A stretch of DNA of 64,000 nucleotides from Antonospora locustae (GCA_007674295.1 CM017450.1:124001-188000); one strand, 5' to 3'. Positions 1-9,549 are shown, counted from the first letter of the stretch. The notes: generated by a model from the letters alone, not told the origin. Numbers and translations: made by a program.

Positions 1-1
1 T

Positions 2-286
2 ATAAATGACAGATTATCAAAGAGACTTGAATTTGGGACGATTGCATTCAAAACGTCTCTATGCGCGGACAGAAAAAGCCTGGAGTGTCCTGGATGTACA
101 TTTTCAAAGTACACGAGGATGACCAACCGCGTGGAGAACAGCGAGATCGTGTGCGAAGGCTCGCACATTGTGCTTGACTCGTCCAACCAAGCGTTTGCCG
201 ACGAGACGGGGAAGGTCTATGGGCGGAAGTACATCATAGAGTCGGGAATAACATTGAAGGACCCCAAGATATGCTACTTTGTGTAG
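2..286 (+). CDS. C-terminal end of an unrecognised protein (5' end outside window)
   Basis: An open frame runs from the window edge to a TAG at 284-286, giving 94 residues with no start inside the window. The sequence holds a CPGC motif about 30 residues in, preceded and followed by charged sequence, and ends in KICYFV. A single CxxC plus scattered cysteines (for example IVCEG) could form part of a zinc site. GC content and codon use match the neighbouring genes, which supports real coding. I cannot assign a family. The C-terminus faintly recalls the short RING-like tails of GID/CTLH subunits, but the match is too weak to name it. Confidence 0.6.
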   Translation: MNDRLSKRLEFGTIAFKTSLCADRKSLECPGCTFSKYTRMTNRVENSEIVCEGSHIVLDSSNQAFADETGKVYGRKYIIESGITLKDPKICYFV

Positions 287-519
287 AACATCGTGCCAGA
301 ACGCCTTCATATGCAAGAGTAAGATGCAATAAAATCAGTGTTAACAGGACGGGGCTGTGCTTTCTTCGTGTAGGCTTTCGGCTCTCTGTGCATCTCAAAG
401 CATACAGACAGCATCGTCTGCTTCCCACCATACTGCGCTGCAGCTTACAAAGACAGGCTTACAGAAGGGCATATGGTGCGGTTTAGTGTATAGTTTCTTT
501 ATTTATACCCAAGAAGGAA

Positions 520-924
520 TTATTGTCTTTGACGGTTGTTTTTCAGCTTCTTTCTGTCTGCACAGTCGTTTGTACGTATCTTGAACTTAGTGAAAAGCAC
601 CCCATCTTTGTAGTTTATGTCGCTGGATGTGACTTTTGTGCTCTTCGTGCGCCTTTGGCTGTTATCTATAAGTGTTCCGCGAAGAGGGCCAGGCTCTCTC
701 AGCACACCGCTTTTCATCTTGATTTTGCGTCCTGTGCGTTTTCGCATTGTATCATGCGTGTTCTTACGCACATCGTGCACCTTCGGTGCAACTTCAGCAT
801 GCCACGTCCCGTTCTCTCTGTTCCACGGGACATGGGCATCACCAGTTTCCTTATAGTACACATCCCATATTTTCCTTATCATGTATATAAACAAACCAAC
901 TGCCTCATCATCTTTTCTCGACAT
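520..924 (-). CDS. Small basic hypothetical protein
   Basis: A 134-residue frame on the minus strand, rich in Lys and Arg, especially in its second half (KKLKNNRQRQ at the C-terminus). No family is recognised. I prefer this strand over an overlapping plus-strand frame because an AAAATTTTTTT box lies about 13-24 bases upstream of this ATG, as at other starts in the window, and the composition looks like a nucleolar or RNA-binding protein rather than a shadow frame. The first 30 residues hold a short hydrophobic stretch (GLFIYMIRKIW). The gene is co-oriented with phosphofructokinase, about 240 bases downstream of it. The overlapping plus-strand frame remains an alternative. Confidence 0.5.
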   Translation of the reverse strand: MSRKDDEAVGLFIYMIRKIWDVYYKETGDAHVPWNRENGTWHAEVAPKVHDVRKNTHDTMRKRTGRKIKMKSGVLREPGPLRGTLIDNSQRRTKSTKVTSSDINYKDGVLFTKFKIRTNDCADRKKLKNNRQRQ

Positions 925-950
925 TCGAAGCGTGTGAAAAAAATTTTATT
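925..950 (-). promoter_or_regulatory. AAATTT-type start-proximal box
   Basis: Read on the minus strand, an AAAATTTTTTT run lies shortly upstream of the ATG at 924. Similar boxes precede several better-recognised genes here (S14, eIF4E-like, Utp4-like), so it is used to support this start. AAATTT- and CCC-like start-proximal signals are known in microsporidia; the function of this copy is inference. Confidence 0.45.
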
Positions 951-1161
951 TTAGTGTTTGATAAATTTTCCGTTTTTAGAAAACTTTTGTATGATAATCG
1001 TGTTTGTTAAAAAATTTTACCACAGTACAAATATGGCAGGACAGTCTTACTTGTTGCATGCAGCATATCGCAGGCACACTTCAGAGAGACTACATTTCGT
1101 CTAGCACCGTGCTAATGCATAGAAACAGCGATACCTGCAAGGTGTAACGCACTTAGTGGTC

Positions 1162-3648
1162 TCATTCTATCGACGTGCAGATATTCGCATACGCAAGCCA
1201 CCAGGGGCTCTTTTCTCGCTTCTTATCTGCGTCAAAGTCTTCCATACATGTGTCAATGTCGGTGAAAGTTATGGACCGCCCCTTTATTCCAATCAGCCCG
1301 AAGAGAGAGTCACTGTTGTGGGGCACAATGCCCTCGCTGTCCATATCTAGAATTATGTCGATCGCTTTTATTCCCAGAAGCGTTGCGTTGATTCTGTCAA
1401 GCGGACTTGGATTTGCACCTTCCTGTATGTGGCCGAGGACACAATACCTTGTGTTGAACCTGCCGTCGCCGTCCGTCTCAAGTAGCTTAGAAAAGGCGTC
1501 CGTGCTCACAGAATAGAATGTCTTTTCGTTTCTTATAAGGAGAATCCCGGGTCTTGGGCTCCCAACAAACCGCTGTTTGAGTCTCCTTGCAGTCTCGCTC
1601 AGATGGCCAATCAGATACTTCCGCTCAGGTATAAACGATGCAAATGCACCCGATGCAATTCCACCCATGACAGCAAGATAACCGCAGTTTCCACCGTGAA
1701 TCTCCAATACAAAGACAGTGTCCTTAATAGACGTGCTGCTCAAGCGCAGAACTTCGCTTACACGCGTTATGCAGTTTAGTGCTGTGTCGCTTCCGACACA
1801 CACCTCTGTGTGCGGCAGGTTGTTTGACGCAGTTGCCGGGACAAGAATGATCTTGACCGCAACACTGTGCTTCGCAAAGAGCTTCTTTAGACTTGCAATT
1901 GAAAACAGAGCCTCAGTACCTCCAACAACGATAAGTGCATCAAGTCTGTGCTCTCTAATTTTCTTGTAGATTCGCCGAGTGTCTTCCCGCCTCGGAATTC
2001 CTATTCCAATGGCTGATCCTCCGCTGCTTATCGACGCAACGTAGTCATACTCGCTTGCCTTCACTATCTTGTCGTCAAGGAGCCCCTCAAAGCCGTCATG
2101 AATGACATATATCTCCTGGCCCATTGAAAGACAGTAACGCACGACTGCATGGAGAGCAGAGTTCATTCCACCTGCTCTTTTTCCACCGTGTAGAATGGCT
2201 ATCTTCTTGGCACTTGTGGACTTGCTTCTCTGTTTTATGAGCTGGTCGTTGAGAAGAAAAGCTCTTTTGAAGGACGCCCCGCGCAGCTCCAGAATGCTAT
2301 TGAAGTCCCGCATCTCCCGATGCCTTGACATCTGGTTCCCGACGTCGAAAACCTCATCAAGATTGATGAAGCAGTACTCTCCATTCGAAATGCACACCAG
2401 CGAAGGCTTCACCTCGCTTGTGTAGAGGAGTCTCTCCATGGCTTTTATTCCCAATATGGTTCCAGATATCTTGTCGCTTGCAGAGGGCGGCCCGCCCCTC
2501 TGCAAATGTCCAAGCCGTAGCAGCTTGACCTCTGCCTCGACGTTTTTTGTCAGGTGGTCGATAATCTCTGCTGACGGTATGTGTTCATTCTTGTCATTGA
2601 CAGCTCCTTCGCTTACAATTACAAATATTCCCTTTTTACCCATTGCCCTTGACCGCATAACCTCCTCCAAAATCTCCTGCTTCCAGTCCTTGCACGGCAC
2701 TTCCGGAAGAAAGACGTAGTCTGCACCCGTTGCAAAGGATGACATGAGGGCTATCCACCCGCAGTCTCTACCCATAACTTCGATGACAAACACTCGTCTG
2801 TGCGACACCATTGTGGATATTATGTGGTCCACTGACTCAATGATTCTGTGAAGTGCAGAGCTTGCACCGAGAGTCATGTCAGCATGCGGAATGTCGTTGT
2901 CTATGGATGCTGGAATGGCAACCATTTGGAGGGTCTTCTTGGAGTCCTTGGGCAGCCTTCCCTCTGCCACTAGCTCCTCCACATACACAGGGAACTCGTT
3001 CAACAGAATCATAGAGCCTCTTATCGATCCGTCGCCACCAATCACGACTAGACCCTCGATTTTTCTTACAGAAAGGTTGTATGCTGCCTCCTTCCTGCCC
3101 TCACGGCTACGAAATCTCTCAGACCGTGAGCTCATCAGAAACGTCCCCCCATCGTTAATGATGTCATTCACCGAGTCCCAGTTGAACTTGTGGATGTTTC
3201 CTGTTATTAGTCCCTCGAACCCGCAGTACACGCCGTACATTTCGGCACCCCATTTGATTCCAATTCGCAGTGCCGATCTTATCGCCAGGTTCATGCCAGG
3301 TGCGTCTCCTCCACTTGTCACAATAGCTATGTTCTTGATCAGGTTAGTGGGGATGAAGGAAACAAGGATCTTGTTTCCAAACTCATCCGCAAGCTCGATG
3401 GGCATCGAGTACTGCTGATCCTCTTTCACAAGACCCTCTTTTGCAACCCTGTACATGACATCTGGCGAGTGTGTGTGGACATGTATAACGCTTCCCACTG
3501 ACTTGATGTGTGTGCTTTCGCTGCTTTTTATGTGGATAGTCTCTTTGCTGTACGACACAAGAAGTCCAATTTTTCTGTAGATGTCTCCGGACTTTTTCTT
3601 ATCAATGTTGCTGTCCTTGATCACAAACTCGCTTACCAATCTATCCAT
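1162..3648 (-). CDS. PFK1: ATP-dependent 6-phosphofructokinase, two-domain eukaryotic type
   Basis: Phosphorylates fructose-6-phosphate to fructose-1,6-bisphosphate, the committed step of glycolysis, in the cytosol. The 828-residue protein has an N-terminal extension of about 100 residues and two tandem PFK folds, as in fungal and animal enzymes. The N-terminal half holds the ATP-binding loop TSGGDAPGMN (about 111-120), GGDGS (about 204-208) and the catalytic-site segment ASIDNDIPHADMTLG with aspartates near 250 and 252. The C-terminal half has the degenerate counterparts (GGKRAGGMN, PATASNNLPH), as expected for the regulatory half that binds effectors. The ATG at 3648 follows a TATAAAG and a C-run upstream. 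The gene is divergent from the Ubp14-like gene. Confidence 0.95.
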   Translation of the reverse strand: MDRLVSEFVIKDSNIDKKKSGDIYRKIGLLVSYSKETIHIKSSESTHIKSVGSVIHVHTHSPDVMYRVAKEGLVKEDQQYSMPIELADEFGNKILVSFIPTNLIKNIAIVTSGGDAPGMNLAIRSALRIGIKWGAEMYGVYCGFEGLITGNIHKFNWDSVNDIINDGGTFLMSSRSERFRSREGRKEAAYNLSVRKIEGLVVIGGDGSIRGSMILLNEFPVYVEELVAEGRLPKDSKKTLQMVAIPASIDNDIPHADMTLGASSALHRIIESVDHIISTMVSHRRVFVIEVMGRDCGWIALMSSFATGADYVFLPEVPCKDWKQEILEEVMRSRAMGKKGIFVIVSEGAVNDKNEHIPSAEIIDHLTKNVEAEVKLLRLGHLQRGGPPSASDKISGTILGIKAMERLLYTSEVKPSLVCISNGEYCFINLDEVFDVGNQMSRHREMRDFNSILELRGASFKRAFLLNDQLIKQRSKSTSAKKIAILHGGKRAGGMNSALHAVVRYCLSMGQEIYVIHDGFEGLLDDKIVKASEYDYVASISSGGSAIGIGIPRREDTRRIYKKIREHRLDALIVVGGTEALFSIASLKKLFAKHSVAVKIILVPATASNNLPHTEVCVGSDTALNCITRVSEVLRLSSTSIKDTVFVLEIHGGNCGYLAVMGGIASGAFASFIPERKYLIGHLSETARRLKQRFVGSPRPGILLIRNEKTFYSVSTDAFSKLLETDGDGRFNTRYCVLGHIQEGANPSPLDRINATLLGIKAIDIILDMDSEGIVPHNSDSLFGLIGIKGRSITFTDIDTCMEDFDADKKREKSPWWLAYANICTSIE

Positions 3649-3692
3649 AACCGTGTCAATGTTGTCTTTATAAGATTTCCAAAAAGGGGGTA
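3649..3692 (-). promoter_or_regulatory. TATA-like element and C-run upstream of phosphofructokinase
   Basis: On the minus strand CCCCC (3686-3690) followed by TTATAAAG (about 3666-3673) precedes the phosphofructokinase ATG at 3648. C-runs near starts recur across the window and resemble the CCC-like signal described in microsporidia. Confidence 0.45.
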
Positions 3693-4186
3693 TTCCTAGA
3701 AACTGGTAAATCTGTGCAGAGAGACAGCAGATATGGACATGCTTTGCATCGAAACCAAGACCGCTTGCAGTGTGCAGGTGGCTGGCATTGGTGTGCTACG
3801 GGACCCTCTGTGTGTGTTTATTTTATCTGCCTAGACGCACGAAGGCACCTGAAAGAATTGTCCCGACTTGTCGTGCTGAAGACAGGATATTCTTTGGAGT
3901 TTGATCTGCTCTTCCTTGGAAGTAGTGTGCTTTGTGCGAAGCATGCTATGCGCAAATTGTGCTTCAGCGCTGAGACCCATGGAAGGATCCATTGGAAGAT
4001 CATCGGGCAAATGCTGAGTGGATTAAATACCATAGGAAAACACTGGAAAAAGTATCGCTGCATGAGCTTGGTCTTTGCACATAAGCTAGAATGCTTGCCA
4101 TCAACACACCTTGCAGTTATTTTTATGCACTCTGGCTCAAGACGAATAAAATAATCCCACTAAAAATAAACAATCCTCAGCACAGT
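3693..4186. other. Divergent intergenic region with a possible broken small ORF
   Basis: This 0.5-kb stretch separates divergent genes and is longer than most spacers here. A plus-strand ATG at 3733 opens only 33 codons (MDMLCIETKT...) before a TAG near 3831. A second plus-strand frame is open from about there to 4154, but its first ATG is internal. A frame-shifted small gene is possible. Nothing is recognisable and I do not call a CDS. Confidence 0.3.
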
Positions 4187-5857
4187 ATGGAAAATCTACG
4201 GATGTCAAGTTTCAGAGAGAACTGTGCATACTGTTGGAGGGGACTTGAGACACAACTCACGGTGTGTGTGTGTGGGTTGTCTGTGTGCGAAACACACAAG
4301 GGAATACACTTGCACACACCCGAGCACTCTGAACTTTACTGCGTAGCTGGGAGGGAGGATGTCACTGTCAGCAGCACAATTTTGTCAGAAGATGAGTGTC
4401 TTAAGGTAAAGGTGGGTATATTCAACATGATAAACTCCAAAAACAGGAATGAGACACTACTGTTCGAGACAAGCAAGGCAGATTGCCCACACATCTCAAC
4501 AAGCCCGAAGACAGCACTGTGCGCCCCCAGAACAAGATGTGAAGACGACACCTGCGATGTGCAGGCCAACCTATGGTCGTGCTTTGACTGTGGATATACA
4601 GGGTGCGGAAGAAAGCAGTATGGCGTGGAAGGAAACGGGCACTCTCTGCAGCACTTTCGAGAGACAGGTCATCCAGTCTCCGTCTTCGTAAAAAGTGTTG
4701 GGGAAGATGGCAGCAACGACACGTTCTGTTATGTGTGCGACACGTTTGTAGTGAACACGCAGATCAGAGAGGCGCGCCAGCAATCTGCGTCTGACTCCAA
4801 GTCATTTTTTGAGGTGCAGAGCAGCGCACAGAAGGCGATTTCAAGCAGCGAGGAGCATCCAGACATAGAAGCAGCACAAGGCCACGGCACAATGCACAGC
4901 GTGGGAGGCCGTATTGGAATAGAGAATCTTGGAAACACGTGCTACATATCCAGTGTGCTGCAGATGATTGCGTACATGGTCAATGTGGACTGTATGGAGG
5001 AGCACTTTTCACGATGTGAACAGCCTCCCCTGGAGTGCTTTGTCTGCCAGACAGTACGCGTTCTTCTATCCATTAGGTCGAGAATGTATGTTCCGATTGT
5101 CGACTTTCTCAGAGTGACATTCAGGAGCTTTCCGATGTTCGAGAGAAATGTCCAGCAGGACGCCTCTGAGTTCTTCATCTACCTTGTGAACCAGATGAAG
5201 GTTGCAGAGATAGAGGGAAAGGTCAGAAATGTAACAAGAGTGATGGACTACGAGTTGAATAACATCATAGAATGCAACTGCGGCCTGCGGAAGCGCAGAA
5301 GGGAGGAGAGCTTCTTTCTGAATATTCCCTTTAGCAGAGAAGTAAGCAGAGGTCTGGACGAATACTTTGAGGTTGCCGAGTACGAGTGCGAATGTGGCAG
5401 AATTGGAAAGAGCACAAACTATTTTAGGCTGCTGCCCGAGTACCTTATTGTTATTGTTAACCGTTGCAGAAAGGATGCATCGAAGATTCGAGACGATCTG
5501 ATAAGCAACGACGTTGTTGTCCAGAATGTTCTGGAGACCGTTCCAAACACAGACTACGTTGAGAGTCTTGCTAGTCTCGGATTTTCTCGAGAAGAGGCCA
5601 GCAATGCGCTGGTCAGAAGCGACAATGACACAGACAAGGCGTATGATATTCTTAGAAAGAACGAGAATTTTACACTTAGAAACAGGAGAAGTTACAAGAT
5701 CCACTCTGCAGTCTGCCACACAGGTGAAAGCATAACAAGCGGCCACTACACATGGATTGTGAAGGAGGGAGAAGAACTTGTCCATGTGGACGACATCAAT
5801 GTCCTTGCAGGAACAGAAGAAATTCTTAAAAGAGCATACATTCTCTGCTACCACTAG
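4187..5857 (+). CDS. UBP14: Ubiquitin-specific protease of the USP5/isopeptidase T (Ubp14) family
   Basis: Cleaves unanchored polyubiquitin chains to recycle ubiquitin. From the ATG at 4187 the protein has 556 residues. An N-terminal Cys/His-rich segment (CAYC, CVCG, CETHKGIH; about 13-42) resembles the first UBP zinc finger, and a clear ZnF-UBP follows (about 119-190: CEDDTCDV, CFDCGYTGCGRK, GHSLQHF). The catalytic Cys box is GIENLGNTCYISSVLQM with Cys about 252. One UBA domain (SLASLGFSREEASNAL) precedes the His box, SGHYTWIV. Family members usually have two UBA domains and about 800 residues, so this copy is compact. An upstream in-frame ATG at 4091 exists, but 4187 fits the family N-terminus better. 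Confidence 0.93.
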   Translation: MENLRMSSFRENCAYCWRGLETQLTVCVCGLSVCETHKGIHLHTPEHSELYCVAGREDVTVSSTILSEDECLKVKVGIFNMINSKNRNETLLFETSKADCPHISTSPKTALCAPRTRCEDDTCDVQANLWSCFDCGYTGCGRKQYGVEGNGHSLQHFRETGHPVSVFVKSVGEDGSNDTFCYVCDTFVVNTQIREARQQSASDSKSFFEVQSSAQKAISSSEEHPDIEAAQGHGTMHSVGGRIGIENLGNTCYISSVLQMIAYMVNVDCMEEHFSRCEQPPLECFVCQTVRVLLSIRSRMYVPIVDFLRVTFRSFPMFERNVQQDASEFFIYLVNQMKVAEIEGKVRNVTRVMDYELNNIIECNCGLRKRRREESFFLNIPFSREVSRGLDEYFEVAEYECECGRIGKSTNYFRLLPEYLIVIVNRCRKDASKIRDDLISNDVVVQNVLETVPNTDYVESLASLGFSREEASNALVRSDNDTDKAYDILRKNENFTLRNRRSYKIHSAVCHTGESITSGHYTWIVKEGEELVHVDDINVLAGTEEILKRAYILCYH

Positions 5858-5938
5858 CAGCTGGCCCTGTTGTTTCCACTAGGCCTCTGCAATCAAGTGT
5901 CTCAGCTCTTCACCAATAAGTTTGTGGATCTGTGCCCC

Positions 5939-6286
5939 ATGGGCGGAGATGGCGGATACATTCCGCGGCGCGGAGATCTCGTAGTTAGAAGCACAAGAAG
6001 AGAAAGCGAATTATATGCAGACGAATGCAAGCTGCAAAGGATGTATTGGAACCGTAGCGGATGCTTTTTTGAAGCTCCCGGCCCAGGGAGAATCAGATTG
6101 AGACCCGTAATGGAATGCGGACAGGCTTATTGCAGCGTATCAAACAGAATAATTCGAAAAGCGGCTTTTTCTTTTCCGTGTGGCTGCGTTTTTGATTCAC
6201 ACGTGCTTGAGTTCATAATTGAGCTCTGCCCTGTCTGCGACTCACAGATAGAATGCTTTGTGGAGATGAAAAATAGTGCTGGCTGA
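5939..6286 (+). CDS. RTF2: Rtf2-type RING-like protein, short form
   Basis: Rtf2 family proteins act at stalled replication forks and in splicing-linked fork control. This 115-residue protein begins MGGDGGYIPRRGDLV, matching the family hallmark N-terminus (MGxDGGxIPxRxELV). It continues with a first Cys-containing strand (VMECGQAYC) and ends in the C2-type RING-like segment SFPCGCVFDSHVLE...LCPVCDSQIE. Normal family members have 200-300 residues, so the disordered C-terminal tail is missing. The start is fixed by family alignment; an earlier in-frame ATG at 5870 adds residues that do not fit, and CCCC sits directly before 5939. The gene lies 81 bases after the Ubp14-like stop on the same strand. 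Confidence 0.85.
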   Translation: MGGDGGYIPRRGDLVVRSTRRESELYADECKLQRMYWNRSGCFFEAPGPGRIRLRPVMECGQAYCSVSNRIIRKAAFSFPCGCVFDSHVLEFIIELCPVCDSQIECFVEMKNSAG

Positions 6287-6909
6287 TTTCGCATCTGCCG
6301 GCACATGGTGGCTGTCAGTGCATTTATTAAAAAGATCGCTTCATGGACGTAACGCCTCTCCAAATGGGCTGCCGGTTTTGAGCTCTGCTTGTATATTGCT
6401 CGAGCTGAGTTAACCTTTGGAGCTTGAAGCACACAGCATCGAAAAGGAAAGCGTTCGGACGCCGTCCTACAACAAAGATACATTTTTTAGATGCAACAAC
6501 ATGTTCCACACAATCCGCCTGAACGGCCAGCAAAGACACAACTTGACTATGATCACGTTTCAGCGTAAATTCTAATGTGGCCGCTGCGTTTCTGCATCCG
6601 TATTTGTGCTCAGGAACATTGCGCTACATTAGTGGGCTACGTTGTTTTCTTTGTCACAGTGAAAAATGAAATTAATCGCTGTACATCGCGAATGTGTATG
6701 CACCTCCGTGCACTAGAAAGATAAACATCGCCCACCCTCTGTAAAGTGCACAAAATAAACACCCCCACTAATTTGGCACATAGCCATGGAAGCCACTTCA
6801 CTTGCAAGATCTTTCTTCCAGATCTTTTTATTTAAATGTGCCTGGCACCTGGAGAACGAGTGTCGCCTGGCTGGATGACCAGGAAGTACGAAGCACTACA
6901 CTGCAGCGC
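6287..6909. other. Gene-free convergent spacer
   Basis: About 620 bases lie between the convergent ends of RTF2 and ribosomal protein S14. Both strands have only short open frames that rely on non-ATG starts and resemble no family. No tRNA fold or repeat is visible. Confidence 0.5.
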
Positions 6910-7317
6910 TCACAGCCGCCTTCCGCGACGCCCACCCTTTCGCCTTGTGCGGTCTGTGGGAGTGGGGGTTGCGTCCTCAACGCGCCCCAGCTTGAGCCCG
7001 TTTCTTATCAGCGCTCTCAGTGCAGCCTGTGCACCCGGGCCTGGAATTGCGCTCTTCACGCCGCCGCGGCCACGCAGTTTGACATGTACTGCAGTGATTC
7101 CCCTTTCTATGGCTTTCTGTGCTGCATCTTGCGCGGCAAGCATGGCTGCATACGGCGAGCTCTCGTCACGGTGAGCCTTGACCTTCATGCCGCCACTGAC
7201 CTTGCACACTGTCTCTGAGCCAGTCAGATCAGTAATGTGGACAAACGTGTCGTTGCTTGTCGCAAGAATGTGCGCTACACCAAACACAAGGTCCTTTGTG
7301 CTGATATCCTCTGTCAT
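6910..7317 (-). CDS. RPS14: 40S ribosomal protein S14 (uS11)
   Basis: Component of the small-subunit platform near the E site and mRNA exit. The 135-residue product has the family core: [20 protein letters not shown], the [18 protein letters not shown] segment, and the glycine-rich [19 protein letters not shown], followed by a basic tail [11 protein letters not shown]. Length equals the usual eukaryotic form. The ATG at 7317 is chosen because it matches the family start and is preceded by CCCC and an AAATTTTTT box; an earlier in-frame ATG at 7383 would add 22 atypical residues. No intron is visible. Confidence 0.96.
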   Translation of the reverse strand: MTEDISTKDLVFGVAHILATSNDTFVHITDLTGSETVCKVSGGMKVKAHRDESSPYAAMLAAQDAAQKAIERGITAVHVKLRGRGGVKSAIPGPGAQAALRALIRNGLKLGRVEDATPTPTDRTRRKGGRRGRRL

Positions 7318-7340
7318 TGGGTTGGGGCTAAAAAATTTGG
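7318..7340 (-). promoter_or_regulatory. AAATTT box plus CCCC before S14
   Basis: On the minus strand AAATTTTTTAGCCCCAAC precedes the S14 ATG within 20 bases. It combines both start-proximal signals seen repeatedly in this window. Confidence 0.5.
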
Positions 7341-7379
7341 CGTGACACGCCAGTAAGGGAAGGATACAGAAATGCACAC

Positions 7380-7862
7380 TCATGCTCTGCTGCTCCTTTT
7401 CGCCGGCTTGGAGCCTCCTCGATGGCCAGCGCCTCTTATAGCTCTTTTCGCACCCGTCCTACGCACGCTGCTTTTTGGGCCCCGGCTGCTGAAGGGTCTC
7501 CGCCGTTCCCTCTCTGCTGCGCTGCCTCTGGAGACACTTGCAGAGCCTCGCACTGTACTCGATCTTCTTCTGCTCTTCATAACCTTGATGGTGTCATCTT
7601 GACTCTCTTCTTTGCGCAGGCGTCTGCGCTTACTAACTTCCCCACCAACCCGTCTTCTTCCACAAGATGTTGGTCGTACGCTTGCTGCAAGACCCTGTGG
7701 ACGCATCTCTTCTTTTGCTCTTATTGCAAAGGCGGGCACTTTCTTCAGCAGAGTGCCGGTTCCTTCGAAATGCTTTTCCTTGAGCTCTTGCAGGAACTTC
7801 AGTGCTGTGTCTTTGAACTCCTGCTCCAAGTCCAGATCGCCGTCATTCGCAGCTCGCTCCAT
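7380..7862 (-). CDS. Lys/Arg/Ser-rich hypothetical protein
   Basis: A 160-residue protein. Residues 1-45 are acidic and probably helical ([23 protein letters not shown]); the rest is strongly basic and low in complexity (RRRRVGG-like, [16 protein letters not shown]). The tail suggests RNA or nucleolar association, which is inference. It lies 62 bases upstream of S14 on the same strand. No family recognised. Confidence 0.55.
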   Translation of the reverse strand: MERAANDGDLDLEQEFKDTALKFLQELKEKHFEGTGTLLKKVPAFAIRAKEEMRPQGLAASVRPTSCGRRRVGGEVSKRRRLRKEESQDDTIKVMKSRRRSSTVRGSASVSRGSAAERERRRPFSSRGPKSSVRRTGAKRAIRGAGHRGGSKPAKRSSRA

Positions 7863-7966
7863 ATGGGCACAAATACTCCGGAATCACGTCTGCAGACTGC
7901 ATCCAAGCACTGAGATCGAGAGACGTTGCTGCACAAAGAAGGCAGGCGGCGTAGCTTTTATCAGAT

Positions 7967-8284
7967 TCACGGTATCCACATGAACAGGTCCTCAAACTCC
8001 AGCTCCTGTGTGACTTCGGCATGGGAAACGGTCGTCTTTTTGCTCTTTGCAGCTGCTGTTTTTGATCCGCACGTGTTACACACAATCCGGATGTATCTGT
8101 GTGTTTCTTCTACCCTGCAGTTCACATTCGGCTCGAACAGAACCAGGCACCTTGCGCAGAACAGGGATTGCACGTCTACAGGCACACTCTCTGTGCACAG
8201 AAGCTTGGAAAGGACATAGGCCTCGTTCCCTGTTTTTTTGTACAATGGAAGGAGCGAAAGCAGATATTTGTGCGCTGCACCCAT
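7967..8284 (-). CDS. RPR2: RNase P/MRP subunit of the Rpr2/Rpp21 family
   Basis: Predicted protein subunit of RNase P (tRNA 5' processing) or RNase MRP (Snm1-type). The 105-residue protein has an N-terminal helical part (MGAAHKYLLSLLPLYKKTGN) followed by the family zinc ribbon: CARCLVLFEPNVNCRV, then IRIVCNTCGSK, giving two CxxC pairs about 28 residues apart. The ATG at 8284 is chosen because GGGG precedes it and the helical segment starts there. The frame stays open upstream to 8380. Whether it serves RNase P, MRP or both cannot be told from sequence. Confidence 0.75.
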   Translation of the reverse strand: MGAAHKYLLSLLPLYKKTGNEAYVLSKLLCTESVPVDVQSLFCARCLVLFEPNVNCRVEETHRYIRIVCNTCGSKTAAAKSKKTTVSHAEVTQELEFEDLFMWIP

Positions 8285-8351
8285 CCCCTTGTCGTCTTCG
8301 CACAAATCAAGGGCCCATAGTGCAGCGGGGAGGCGGCCAATTTGCAAGAAT

Positions 8352-9455
8352 TTATTGTGTGTCGGAAAACTGCCGCACATGTGGCTCTCTTGTTACAAAG
8401 TGGTGGTTCAACAACTGGAAGGCACTTGGACGCTCCCTTGCAGACGGGTGCATGCACTGTATCACGAAGTCCTGCAGAGCAGGCGAAGTGTCCTCTCGAA
8501 ACCGGACGCGTACACCGCCCGCAAGAAACCTCCTGAATGCCTGCAGGTCCCGCTCTCCATCGGTGTAGAAGGGCGTCCTCCCCAGGCTGAGAAACCAAGC
8601 AACCGCACCCAGGCAGTAGATGTCCGACTTCAGTCCGTGGATGTTTTCGCGCACAACTTCGGGCGGCTTGTACGGAAACGTGCCGTAGCTCTTTGTTGGA
8701 ATGTACGTCTCGGACATCTCCCTCCCCCCGACATCGTTGTCGAGCATCCTTCCGTAGCCCAGGTCAATGAGCTTGAACCGCACCGCTCCGTCAGTCTCCT
8801 TTCCCATGATGTTCTCTATTTTGATGTCGAGGTGTGCGATGTTCATTCTGTGCAGGTACTCAAGTGCTTGAAGAACGTCTCGCACGATGCGCCTGATGAT
8901 CTCCTCATTTCTGTTCACATAGCGGTGCGAGAGCCGGAGCGAAAGGTACTCCGAGATCAGCCATATGATCGTCTGCCTTTCGTTTTTTCGGTTGACAAAG
9001 CTGGATCGGAACGTCTTGTACGTCCTCATTATATTTTTGTGCTGCACAACACGTGATATTGCGTCTTCCTGCGACGGCGAGTCTTCTCTGAAGATCACAC
9101 GCTTGATGACTACTGGCTTTGCGTTTCCTGTGTACAGAAGGACCGCTGTGTACGGTGTCATCTTAATGGGACGCAGTCCCAGGCTGTTGGAAAAGGCACG
9201 GAACTTGGTGTTCTGCTCTCTTCTGTCGCTTGTCGCCAAACACGTGTCCACATGCGAGTCAATTGCAATGAACACGTTCCTGGATATCTGCTCCCTTGCC
9301 ATGCTGTTTAAAATTTTTTTTGTTATCAAAAACAGCACGATAACTGCCAGAACAAACATCCGGCGAATGAAGCTACGCTTGCGGAACATCGCATTCGCCT
9401 TCTGCCTTGTGCTGGCGATGCAGACATCCCAGATTTCGTGCAGCTCTTTTTTCAT
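8352..9455 (-). CDS. Membrane-anchored protein kinase-like protein
   Basis: A 367-residue protein with a hydrophobic segment at about 33-46 (MFVLAVIVLFLI) flanked by basic residues, likely a signal anchor, and a kinase domain from about 95 to 350. Visible kinase elements are VVIKRV (Lys about 118), the catalytic loop HLDIKIEN (about 208-215), DLGYG in place of DFG (about 231), PYKPPEV as the APE-like segment, and SDIYCLGAVAWFL for subdomain IX. The base Asp, Lys and Asn are kept but HRD is HLD. The Gly-rich loop is not clear. Substrate and compartment are unknown; a membrane kinase facing the cytosol is inference. It is divergent from the next membrane protein. Confidence 0.82.
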   Translation of the reverse strand: MKKELHEIWDVCIASTRQKANAMFRKRSFIRRMFVLAVIVLFLITKKILNSMAREQISRNVFIAIDSHVDTCLATSDRREQNTKFRAFSNSLGLRPIKMTPYTAVLLYTGNAKPVVIKRVIFREDSPSQEDAISRVVQHKNIMRTYKTFRSSFVNRKNERQTIIWLISEYLSLRLSHRYVNRNEEIIRRIVRDVLQALEYLHRMNIAHLDIKIENIMGKETDGAVRFKLIDLGYGRMLDNDVGGREMSETYIPTKSYGTFPYKPPEVVRENIHGLKSDIYCLGAVAWFLSLGRTPFYTDGERDLQAFRRFLAGGVRVRFREDTSPALQDFVIQCMHPSARERPSAFQLLNHHFVTREPHVRQFSDTQ

Positions 9456-9549
9456 TGCCTTCTTTGTTCTCGGTGTTCTTTTTGTGTTTTGATTTTATTT
9501 ACAGACGGAGTATGCATGCGTTCGCAGGGCATCTGCCGTACCTGTCAGG

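Noticed and set aside
523..954. Plus-strand 143-codon frame over the small basic protein
   Set aside because: No family; the opposite strand has an AAATTT-type box before its ATG and a basic composition; kept the minus-strand frame.
3733..4154. Small gene between phosphofructokinase and the Ubp14-like gene
   Set aside because: The ATG-initiated frame is only 33 codons and the longer frame has no early ATG; not enough to call.
5066..5854. Long minus-strand frame inside the Ubp14-like gene
   Set aside because: Shadow of a clear deubiquitinase with intact motifs on the other strand.
8238..9056. 272-codon plus-strand frame opposite the membrane kinase
   Set aside because: Antisense shadow of the kinase domain; no homology.
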